From the IMG/VR virus record IMGVR_UViG_3300042154_001770, positions 1 through 22,095 of that record: a stretch of 22,095 nucleotides of DNA; one strand, 5' to 3'. Of the stretch, positions 15,230 to 22,095 are shown in pieces. Origin of the DNA: a virus. Each line of letters starts with the position of its first letter. Position 1 is the first letter of the stretch. The notes below the pieces were generated by a model, which worked only from the letters and a program-made list of their open reading frames with translations, did not search any database and had not been told where the DNA came from. A program made the position numbers and the translations under genes.

Positions 15230-17034
15230 TGCCCAGTAACCAATACATGGTCGAGGCCGAGAACGGATTTCTTGGAATGCAGAGCAGAATCAATCCGCTC
15301 CAGCTCGAGCCAGGATACGTTCAGATGTCGCAAAACATGCGCATGGACCTTGGCATCGCTGTCACGCGCAAGGGCCAAAAGCGCCTGACCGCCGGCGACA
15401 TCGTCGGCCTCACGATCTTTGGCTCGGGAGTGTATTCTTCGTCCAGCGGCGTCGAGCTGATCGTGCTGGCGATGGCCAACTCGCTCTTCGTTTTCAACAC
15501 CTCGACGCTTACGATTGGCACCGCAATAAACTACCCGACCGGGCGCACCATCACCTCGACTGACAAGGTCGATCTCGTGCAGGCCAACAACGTGATGTAC
15601 ATCTTCCGCGGCCAAGGCAGCGATCCGGTGTCCGTCACCAGCATCACACGGGTGTCCGCGACCGCCACTGTCACCATCACCGCGCACGGATTTTCCAACG
15701 GCGACGAGGTCATCATCTCGGGCGCAACGCAGACCGACTACAATGGATCGTTCGTGATCAGTAACGTCACCGCGAACACGTTCGACTACACGGTGGCCGG
15801 CACGCCTGCGACTCCCGCCACCGGTACCATCGTTTGCCGAAAAGCAAAATCAGCTCTGGTTTGGGACGGCGTCTCGACGGTCACTGTAGTTCCTCAAGGC
15901 GTCACCATCGGCGCCGCGGCTAACATGCCGACCAGTGACTTCGCTCTGTACTTCAAAAACCGGATCATCGTCAAAACGACTCGAGACACCATTGCGGCAT
16001 CCGACTACCTCGACTACAACACGTTCGACGCCGATTTTGCTCAGTTCGTGATCAACTTAGGCGCGAACGATTTTATCGTCGGATTCCAGCCGTGGCAGGA
16101 GGACAAGTTTTTGATCTTCCAGCGGAACTCGATCTACTACGCCTACATCGATCCCAACACCTACATTGCGGGATCGCCCCCTGGTGCGTTGAGTTTCATT
16201 GAGTCTCTCACCAACGAATTTGGCTGCTCCGCTCGGCGCACTATCGTCGCCGCCGGCCAGTACATGTTTTTTCTGAGCGACAATGGAGTCTACCTGCTTA
16301 ACCCCAGTCTCGATCTCAAGCTGCTCGGCAACACCACGCCGCTCTCGGATCCGGTCAACGACATCATCGGTCGGATCAACGCCACCGCGGTCTCCAACGC
16401 CGTGGGCAAAGTTTTTGATAACCGCTACTACCTAGCCATCCCAATTGATGGATCGACTCGAAACAATGTCGTGCTGATTTATTCGCTGCTCAACAAGGCG
16501 TGGGAGAGCATCGACAAGTTTCCCGCCGGCATGTACGTCGATAACTTTGTCGTCGCACTTTACGGTCAGAAAAAGCGCCTCTACGCGATCAACCAAGAGT
16601 TTGGCATTTTCCTAAGCGAAGAACTCAATTTCGACGAGCTGCAATCCACGACCGGCACTCCCACAATTCCGTTTCAACTGCCGTCGCAGATCACCAACGC
16701 ATTCATCCAGTATCAGATCGCTGGCCAGCTCCTCACCAGGAGATATTTCTTCAACACTTTTTCGGCAAAACGATTTACCTCGGGCGAGGTGGACATCCTG
16801 AGCAACAGCAACGACGCCATGACCATCACCGCGGTGGCCATAAACCCAGACAACTCGTCGGAGGTCTTCGCGTTCTCGGCGTCGGCCAACGAGGATTTCA
16901 CGAAGAGGTTCCCAATCGCAAAGCGTGGTTTTGGTCTCGACCTCAAATTCGACACGATTTTTGGGCGGCCAACTATTCGGGGTCTGCGCGTCTCTGCAAC
17001 CGTACCTGGGCGCAATGTCATCAGCGAAGAATGA
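15229..17034 (+). CDS. Tail nozzle / stabilisation-like protein
   Basis: This encodes 601 residues, mostly beta strands, as in podoviral nozzle or tail-stabilisation proteins (T7 gp12/P22 gp10-like beta-propellers). The N-terminus has SRINPLQLEPGYVQMSQNM then VTRKGQKRL (residues 19-53), a typical opening for this group. Residues about 135-204 form an inserted small beta domain (SVTSITRVSATATVTITAHG, then GDEVIISGATQTDYNG, then PATPATGTI), a surface-module pattern common in phage structural proteins. Downstream strands include YAYIDPNTYIAG and YMFFLSDNGVYLL, propeller-like. It is preceded by GAGGT seven bases before the ATG, one of the few clear ribosome sites. It overlaps the next gene by ATGA. 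It would close the short tail below the adaptor. Confidence 0.8.
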   Translation: MPSNQYMVEAENGFLGMQSRINPLQLEPGYVQMSQNMRMDLGIAVTRKGQKRLTAGDIVGLTIFGSGVYSSSSGVELIVLAMANSLFVFNTSTLTIGTAINYPTGRTITSTDKVDLVQANNVMYIFRGQGSDPVSVTSITRVSATATVTITAHGFSNGDEVIISGATQTDYNGSFVISNVTANTFDYTVAGTPATPATGTIVCRKAKSALVWDGVSTVTVVPQGVTIGAAANMPTSDFALYFKNRIIVKTTRDTIAASDYLDYNTFDADFAQFVINLGANDFIVGFQPWQEDKFLIFQRNSIYYAYIDPNTYIAGSPPGALSFIESLTNEFGCSARRTIVAAGQYMFFLSDNGVYLLNPSLDLKLLGNTTPLSDPVNDIIGRINATAVSNAVGKVFDNRYYLAIPIDGSTRNNVVLIYSLLNKAWESIDKFPAGMYVDNFVVALYGQKKRLYAINQEFGIFLSEELNFDELQSTTGTPTIPFQLPSQITNAFIQYQIAGQLLTRRYFFNTFSAKRFTSGEVDILSNSNDAMTITAVAINPDNSSEVFAFSASANEDFTKRFPIAKRGFGLDLKFDTIFGRPTIRGLRVSATVPGRNVISEE

Positions 17035-17456
17035 TCGTCGCCCCACCAGTCAATTGGCTCGAGCGCATCACCGACTTTGCGTCGGCCAACCGCGGACGGC
17101 GGTGCTTTCAAAACTGGCCCCGGGAATCCATCCGACAATATCTGGCTTTTCACTCGCAACAGAATACGCTCGCACTAGTCAAATATCGCGACGAGATTGT
17201 GGCCCTCGGGACCGCAATGCAGTGCGACGTAGGGGAAATTTCGTCCAATTGGGATTGGCGCAGCACTAATCCAAAAGGCAAAATCCTTTTGCTGCTGGAC
17301 ATCATTTCCACTCGGCGCGGCGGCCTCACGTTACTCTTCGTCGAAATGTTCAAGAAATGGCCGCCGGGATCCGTTGATCACGTCTTTGCTCTTAGGCCAA
17401 AAGGGGTCGTCGAAATCACTTCAAAATACATCAGGCTCACAACTTTAAAGGACTAA
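17031..17456 (+). CDS. Small protein resembling T7 gp13 (GNAT-like fold)
   Basis: This encodes 141 residues, close to the length of T7 gp13. It sits where that gene would be, directly after the nozzle and before the large internal proteins. The pattern of a strand (KILLLLDIIST), a Gly-Gly loop and helix (RRGGLTLLFVEMFKKWPPG), and then two strands (DHVFALR, VEITSKYIRL) resembles the core of a GNAT acetyltransferase fold. The classical acetyl-CoA P-loop (Q/RxxGxG/A) is not evident, so activity is doubtful. Known of T7: gp13 is needed for proper virion assembly. The assignment is by position and weak pattern. Confidence 0.55.
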   Translation: MIVAPPVNWLERITDFASANRGRRCFQNWPRESIRQYLAFHSQQNTLALVKYRDEIVALGTAMQCDVGEISSNWDWRSTNPKGKILLLLDIISTRRGGLTLLFVEMFKKWPPGSVDHVFALRPKGVVEITSKYIRLTTLKD

Positions 17457-17460
17457 TCAC

Positions 17461-20274
17461 ATGGGATCTACCACAATTCAAAATGCCCCGCAACGTGACT
17501 ACGCTTCGGAGACTCGCGACACGTTGCGAAACCAGATCGATCTTGCGCCAGAACTGTATGCTTCTGAGGCTCAATTCCAGCCGCAGTACAACAAGCTGGC
17601 GTTGCAACTAGCCGATCAAACTACGTTCGGAGTCGATGGGCAGCGGGGATTGCTGCAACAATATGCTGAAGCCGCCCCTCAACTCCAGACGTTGCAAGAA
17701 CAACTCAACCGTCAGCAACGCACCGCCGATTTGGCTGACGTATCTGCACTAGGGCAACAAGGCCAAGAAGCATTCAACGCGCTAAATCCTGAGCTGAGAG
17801 AAAATTTATTGCGTGCCGAGGATCTACGACGCAGCGGCAACACCAACCTCGACCGGCTAAATGCTCAGTTGGCTCAAGGCCCAGCAGACACTCAATTTCT
17901 GACCCCAAATCAAATCAACGCGCCGACGATAGGTGCTGCTGAGTTGGGTCGAGAGAACACCGGATTTGATAACATCTCAGCTCGAGATATCGACGCATCG
18001 ATGGTAGGCCGAGAGAACACCGGATTTGATAACATCTCAGCTCGAGATATCAATGCCGAGCGCATCGGATCTCAGGGCACACTAGGATACAACGCGGTCA
18101 CCGGACAGGGCGTAAGTGGTCGTGCCGTCACCGCAGACGAGGTGCAGGCCCAGCAGATGACATCACCAGGTTCAGTCGCAGCCCAGCAAGTAGGGGCTGC
18201 TCGAGTCGCCGCACCGGGACAGATCGGCGCCGAGCGCGTGGGTGCCGCATTAATCAACGCACCACAGAGTATCGGTGCCCGAGATGTTGCCGCGCAGAAC
18301 ATTACCGCGCAGCAAATTTACACGCCCGACCAGATCCAAGCTGGCCTGATCCAACCGGGTACGCTGGGAAGCAGCCTCTACAGTCAGGCACTAAACGCTG
18401 GCCCATCGAGGATCTCAAGCGCACTTGAGAGCGCCGTGCTCAACAATTTGACGGCGGATGGCAGTCTCAGCGCAGCCGAGCAACGTCAGGCCGAGCAGCA
18501 GGTGCGTGCATCCTACGCCGCCCGCGGCATGGCGATGTCACCGCAGGCCATCAGCGCCGAGGTGCAGAATCGTCTGGTCAACCAGCGCTCGCGTGCAATT
18601 GAGAACCTCGGTTTGGCCGGCCAAGTAAACCAGCAACTGCAAGCCGAGCAGGCCGCAAATCGTGGCTTTGCTGGCAATGTGCTAGCCGGCGATGTGGGTA
18701 TACAGCAGCAGAATGTGCGGAACCAATTTGAGGCCAGTCAATTCAACACCCGCACCCCGCTCGAGGTCGCGCTCGCAAACCAAGCGGCGGCTAATCAGTT
18801 TCAACAACTAAATCAGCAAAGTGGTCTCCAATCGCAACTTGCAAATCAACAGGCGGGTCTAACCGCCGACCAATTTAACGCCCGAACCAGCCTTGAGGCA
18901 CAGCAGGCGAACCAGGACGCATTACTCAGAGCACAGTTGGCCAACCAGCAGGCCGGGATCCAGACCGGCACGCTCAACGTGCAGACCGGTTTGCAGGCTG
19001 GCCTGGCAAATCAGGACGCCGAAAACCGAATCGCACTGGCCAACCAACAGGCAGGGCTTCAAGCCAGTCAATTCAACGTCGGCACGCAGGCCAACTTGCA
19101 ACAAGCGAACCAAGACGCAGCACTACGAGCAGCCCTTGCCAACCAACAGGCACGTCTAGCTGCATCCACGCAGACCGCTCAATTTGGAACCGAGGCAGAC
19201 AGGTTCTCGGCTCAACAGAACCTGCAAGCCCAACTGGCCAACCAACAGGCCGGCATGCAGACCGGCCAGTACAATATTGGGAACGCGACGACCTTGGCTC
19301 AGCTAAACCAAGAAGCAGCACTCAGAGCGCAACTTGCAAATCAACAGACCGATTTCCAGCGTGCTCAATTTAATGCTTCAAATCAGAGCGCCGTCGCTCA
19401 GGCAAACAGGGATGCCGCGCAAAGAAGCGGGCTGGCAAACCAAGAGGCTGCGCTTCGTGCGCAGTTGGCAAATCAGCAAAACTATGCGGCGACCCAGCAG
19501 TTCAACGCATCGAACCAGAGCGCCGTCGCTCAGGCCAATCGTGATGCCGCTCAAAGAGCAGGCATGGCCAACCAAGAGGCCGCACTCCGCGCCGCCCAAA
19601 TCAACGCCGGCTACAATTTCCAAGGTCAGGCCGCAAATCAACAGGCCAACATCGCCGCTGCTGAAGCGAACCGTGCATTCCAGGCGCAGCAGAATCAAAA
19701 TTACCTTCAAAACCTAGGCCAAGCCGGCCAACTCTACAATCAGGGTCTGGGTGCAGATCGCGCCTATGCTGCTCAGTTGGTAGGTCTCCGGCAAGCGACT
19801 CAATTTGACCCCTACGCAGCGATTCTTAATCGCAGCAGCACCGCCGGTCAATTTGCGCAAAACACGACCAACCAAGGGATGAACCTCACCAGCAACGCTG
19901 GCCCTGCTCTGTTCAACCCAGAATCGTCTTACGCCAACAACATCTACGGTGGCAACCAGCAGGCGACCAACGCTCGCAATATTGCGCAGGCGCAGGCCAA
20001 CGCCGCAATGAATGCAGCAGGCATCTCGGCGGCTGGAAATGTAGCAGCGGCAGCTACTCCAAAATTAAACTTCTGCTGGGTCGCCCGCGAGGTCTACGGC
20101 GCCAGCAATCCAAAGTGGAAAGAATTCCGCACTTGGTTGCTCACCAGCTCACCAAAGTGGTTCCATGACTTGTACGTCAAGTACGGCGCCCAGTTTGCTG
20201 AGTTCATCAGCAACAAGCCGCGCACAAAGAATCTTATCCGGCGTTGGATGGATTCGCGCATCGCCACCCTTTAA
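17461..20274 (+). CDS. Large repetitive Ala/Gln/Asn-rich protein, probable internal/ejected virion protein
   Basis: This encodes 937 residues in four parts. Residues 1-140 are helical and Gln-rich. Residues about 155-300 form a block with a five-residue rhythm [I/V]-x-A-x-x (for example IGAERVGAALINAP and DVAAQNITAQQI), likely an extended beta coil. Residues about 417-755 are helical repeats built on LANQQAG and QFN (about ten LANQ copies). The last 68 residues have a distinct globular end starting CWVAREVYG at 872-880 and ending NLIRRWMDSRI. The position after the nozzle and gp13-like genes matches T7 internal core proteins, which enter the cell with the DNA. There is no lytic transglycosylase or peptidase motif. 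AAAGGA precedes the start. Tape-measure function is less likely if the virion is short-tailed. Confidence 0.75.
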   Translation: MGSTTIQNAPQRDYASETRDTLRNQIDLAPELYASEAQFQPQYNKLALQLADQTTFGVDGQRGLLQQYAEAAPQLQTLQEQLNRQQRTADLADVSALGQQGQEAFNALNPELRENLLRAEDLRRSGNTNLDRLNAQLAQGPADTQFLTPNQINAPTIGAAELGRENTGFDNISARDIDASMVGRENTGFDNISARDINAERIGSQGTLGYNAVTGQGVSGRAVTADEVQAQQMTSPGSVAAQQVGAARVAAPGQIGAERVGAALINAPQSIGARDVAAQNITAQQIYTPDQIQAGLIQPGTLGSSLYSQALNAGPSRISSALESAVLNNLTADGSLSAAEQRQAEQQVRASYAARGMAMSPQAISAEVQNRLVNQRSRAIENLGLAGQVNQQLQAEQAANRGFAGNVLAGDVGIQQQNVRNQFEASQFNTRTPLEVALANQAAANQFQQLNQQSGLQSQLANQQAGLTADQFNARTSLEAQQANQDALLRAQLANQQAGIQTGTLNVQTGLQAGLANQDAENRIALANQQAGLQASQFNVGTQANLQQANQDAALRAALANQQARLAASTQTAQFGTEADRFSAQQNLQAQLANQQAGMQTGQYNIGNATTLAQLNQEAALRAQLANQQTDFQRAQFNASNQSAVAQANRDAAQRSGLANQEAALRAQLANQQNYAATQQFNASNQSAVAQANRDAAQRAGMANQEAALRAAQINAGYNFQGQAANQQANIAAAEANRAFQAQQNQNYLQNLGQAGQLYNQGLGADRAYAAQLVGLRQATQFDPYAAILNRSSTAGQFAQNTTNQGMNLTSNAGPALFNPESSYANNIYGGNQQATNARNIAQAQANAAMNAAGISAAGNVAAAATPKLNFCWVAREVYGASNPKWKEFRTWLLTSSPKWFHDLYVKYGAQFAEFISNKPRTKNLIRRWMDSRIATL
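17950..18051 (+). repeat. Exact 42-bp direct repeat, 60-bp period
   Basis: Bases 17950-17991 and 18010-18051 are identical and encode RENTGFDNISARDI twice, in frame and 20 codons apart. Exact identity, including third codon positions, indicates a recent duplication inside the five-residue repeat block of the large ejection-protein candidate. Confidence 0.95.
18709..19725 (+). repeat. Degenerate 'LANQQAG / QFN' repeat tract
   Basis: Roughly 340 codons consist of imperfect repeats of 35-45 residues, each with forms such as QFNARTSLEAQQANQDALLRA then QLANQQAG. A 20-nt exact match (CAGAGCGCCGTCGCTCAGGC) recurs at 19384-19403 and 19516-19535, 44 codons apart. The composition predicts long helices with few charged residues, as in phage ejection or core proteins. 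Confidence 0.85.
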
Positions 20275-20283
20275 AAATTCACC

Positions 20284-22077
20284 ATGAAAAAAGGCCCATA
20301 CTTTCAGCCGGTCCAGTACATCAGCCCCTTGCCCGAGGGCTACATGCAGGCTGCGGCCAGCATTGGCCAGAGCTACGGGCGAGCCATTGAATCAATTGGC
20401 GACAACATTTCTGGCGCCATCAAAAAGTACCAGAAGGACAAAGAGGAATCTGAGTTTTTGACAGGCCAGGCTGAATCTCTGACGCCGCTTTTGCAGTCGT
20501 TTGGGAAGGATATCAAAGACCAAAAAAGTCAGGTAGCGTTTGATGAAATTACCAAAAAATTAGGTAACTTTGCTGGCCAATCTCTCTCGCAGAAACGAGC
20601 AACTCTAGCATCTGCTGGGACTTTGGTTTCTTCTTTTGATCGCGCACGCCAGAATGAAAATGCGCGGACGCAAGCCGAAATTTTGGCTGTAAATTTGGAA
20701 AACTTAAATCAACAACGGCGCGATCAGGACGCATACTCGCAGTCGCTTAGTGGGCCGACCACTCGAGATGTTTCAAGAGAGGTTCCGGTAAGCGGTCTTC
20801 TTGATCAAAGTCAGTATTTATACAACGCTGGCAAAAATCAGCCGCCCGCAACACAGTCTAATTTTAGCAATATCGACACTGAAGCACTAAGTAAAATGAT
20901 GAATCGTGGCGACGGTTCTCAGGTTCCTGATTCACTTCCACCTCCTTCATCTATTACAGCCGCACCAATAGGCAGAGGCGGGCGTGTTGCCAACTTTGTT
21001 GAAGGCATGATAAATCGAGTTGGTGAATATGGAAATCGTGCTCAAGGCAATGCGATCACGGCTGCTCCAATGACTGCCGCAGAACGTGATGCGGCTATGT
21101 CAACGTCTCCAATTCCGGCTACTTCAATTACAGCTTCCCCGATGACTGCTGCTGAACGTGCTGAAGCTATGCCAATCACGGCTGCTTCTATGAATGCTCG
21201 TGAACGTGCTGCTGCTCTGCCGACCTCGTTCAATCAAGGTATCGGTGAGCTTCCTGCTCAAACATCAAAACGCACTGTCATCGATAAAGTAGATTTAACG
21301 CCAAAAGAGCTTTATACCAATCAGATCACTAGTTATATTGCTAAAGGCGGTCGAGTCACTCCTGAGATTAATGCTCAATTCAAGAAAGACGCAGGGGTTT
21401 TTGCTCCCGTTGACATTAATGTAAAACCAATAACAAGTGCTGATGGAAAAGTTATTGCAACAGCCATAATTTCAAAAGGAAGTTTAGCTCAGTTGGTTTT
21501 GCCAGAAAAACCAAGCGGACCTCAATCTGATATAGGTAAGAAAATAACAGACATGACCAATTTTCTTGCCCAAGGTCAGATGGGTGCTGCTCAACTAATA
21601 GCAGATGAGCTTAAACAAGGTAGTAGCAAAATGACCGAAGGACAGGGTAAGGCTTATCAGTATGCTGCTGAATTGTTTAAAACTAATGAAACAATTTCTA
21701 AACTTGAAAACAAAGGATTTAATCCAACAAACAATACTTGGGATCGATTTGCGCCTAATTATTTTAAAAGTGATGAGGGCAAACAATACTATTCTGCAAT
21801 GGATAAGTGGATTGAGGCTACTTTGCGAGATCGCTCTGGCGCAACAGTCATGGATTCCGAATATGATAAAGCAAGATTGCAATACTTTCCTGCCTACGGA
21901 GATAGTGCTATCAACATAGCAAACAAAAAAGCATTGCGAAGTGTAGCCATGCAAGCAATGGCTGACAGAGCTGAAGGTAAAATGAATAACCGTTATTTTG
22001 GTGCTACTGGTGAAACTCCAAAAATTGAAGAAAAAAAAGACCCAGCTGGCAGGTCATACATTCGGGAAAATTTCTGA
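20284..22077 (+). CDS. Hypothetical large virion-associated protein, AT-rich
   Basis: This encodes a 597-residue protein that I do not recognise. The N-terminal ~150 residues are helical and Gln/Lys-rich (coiled-coil-like). A disordered Ser/Pro/Thr segment follows (about 155-225). Three copies of a 15-residue motif come next (ITAAPMTAAERDAAM at 258-272 and relatives at 282-296 and 298-312). A mixed C-terminal region (about 330-597) includes a helical part with DRFAPNYFKSDEGKQYYSAM near 487-506. It has no membrane helix and no obvious lysozyme catalytic motif. The start follows ATTCACC. The position after the repetitive protein suggests a T7 gp15/gp16-like internal protein, by context only. 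GC falls sharply inside the gene (20 of 60 bases at 21421-21480, against 41 of 60 in the terminase at 2281-2340). Confidence 0.75.
   Translation: MKKGPYFQPVQYISPLPEGYMQAAASIGQSYGRAIESIGDNISGAIKKYQKDKEESEFLTGQAESLTPLLQSFGKDIKDQKSQVAFDEITKKLGNFAGQSLSQKRATLASAGTLVSSFDRARQNENARTQAEILAVNLENLNQQRRDQDAYSQSLSGPTTRDVSREVPVSGLLDQSQYLYNAGKNQPPATQSNFSNIDTEALSKMMNRGDGSQVPDSLPPPSSITAAPIGRGGRVANFVEGMINRVGEYGNRAQGNAITAAPMTAAERDAAMSTSPIPATSITASPMTAAERAEAMPITAASMNARERAAALPTSFNQGIGELPAQTSKRTVIDKVDLTPKELYTNQITSYIAKGGRVTPEINAQFKKDAGVFAPVDINVKPITSADGKVIATAIISKGSLAQLVLPEKPSGPQSDIGKKITDMTNFLAQGQMGAAQLIADELKQGSSKMTEGQGKAYQYAAELFKTNETISKLENKGFNPTNNTWDRFAPNYFKSDEGKQYYSAMDKWIEATLRDRSGATVMDSEYDKARLQYFPAYGDSAINIANKKALRSVAMQAMADRAEGKMNNRYFGATGETPKIEEKKDPAGRSYIRENF
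21055..21219 (+). repeat. Three 45-bp coding repeats (ITAxxMxAxER motif)
   Basis: Copies lie at 21055-21099, 21127-21171 and 21175-21219 and encode ITA[AS][PS]M[TN]A[AR]ER then four residues. A shorter related ITAAPIG lies upstream at about 20953. The copies are imperfect at DNA level. The predicted peptide is a short helix repeated within a flexible linker. Confidence 0.8.
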
Positions 22078-22081
22078 AATA

Positions 22082-22095
22082 ATGTCTAAAATTGT
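22082..22095 (+). CDS. Start of a further gene, cut by the window end
   Basis: An ATG at 22082, four bases after the previous stop, opens MSKI and runs out of the window. The spacing matches other junctions in this operon, which is the only support. There is no clear Shine-Dalgarno site. Nothing can be said about the product. Confidence 0.35.

Noticed and set aside
18709-19725. Possible CRISPR-like or non-coding tandem array
   Set aside because: The repeats are degenerate, in frame and continuous within one long ORF without spacers, so they are protein repeats.

Overview
The window reads as the late (virion-assembly) half of a tailed-phage genome, most likely a short-tailed podovirus with a P22/T7-like virion. 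Every gene I can support lies on the + strand. Genes are packed end to end: 12 neighbouring pairs overlap (ATGA or TAATG type), and most other gaps are 1-15 bases. I see no bacterial housekeeping gene, integrase, transposase, rRNA or tRNA. Host and lineage cannot be fixed from sequence alone. The GC-rich, mostly Shine-Dalgarno-free gene starts argue against a typical enterobacterial or Bacillus-type host; a freshwater or soil environmental phage is a reasonable guess and no more.

Layout. 1-76: a GC-extreme end with a perfect 18-bp palindrome after a run of G. 77-3026: an unrecognised protein, a winged-HTH protein (small-terminase candidate), the large terminase, and a second tiny HTH protein. 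3023-7976: portal, a small protein, the longest gene-free stretch (5398-5538), scaffold, an SU10/DUF5309-type major capsid protein, and a small conserved-looking protein. 7967-9170: head-tail adaptor with an inserted surface-binding-like module, a small beta-rich virion protein and a 37-residue protein. 9167-12828: two repetitive tail-fibre genes, the second ending in a self-cleaving S74 intramolecular chaperone. 12830-14859: two small proteins (one a mini beta-helix), two holin-like membrane proteins in tandem, and a membrane protein carrying a chemoreceptor-like four-helix-bundle domain without any signalling module. 14856-15229: two tiny strongly basic proteins. 15229-17456: a tail nozzle/stabilisation-like protein and a protein resembling T7 gp13 (GNAT-like). 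17461-22077: two large low-complexity proteins, likely ejected/internal virion proteins. 22082 onward: the first codons of another gene.

How it works together. TerL with a small DNA-binding partner packages DNA through the portal into a shell of the SU10-type capsid protein built on the scaffold. The adaptor and nozzle form the short tail, the two fibre genes supply receptor binding, and the large Ala/Gln/Asn-rich proteins probably enter the cell with the DNA. The lysis-like membrane genes sit inside the virion operon, between fibres and nozzle. No endolysin or spanin is visible, so these must lie elsewhere.

Most worth a second look: the phage-encoded sensor-like membrane protein beside the holins (14227-14859); the ejection-protein candidate with a five-residue [IV]-x-A-x-x repeat block, an 'ANQ' repeat block and a CWVAREVYG C-terminal box (17461-20274); the carbohydrate-binding-like insertion in the adaptor; the sharp drop in GC in the last gene; and the recurrent CAC(C)-ATG leader used in place of Shine-Dalgarno sites.
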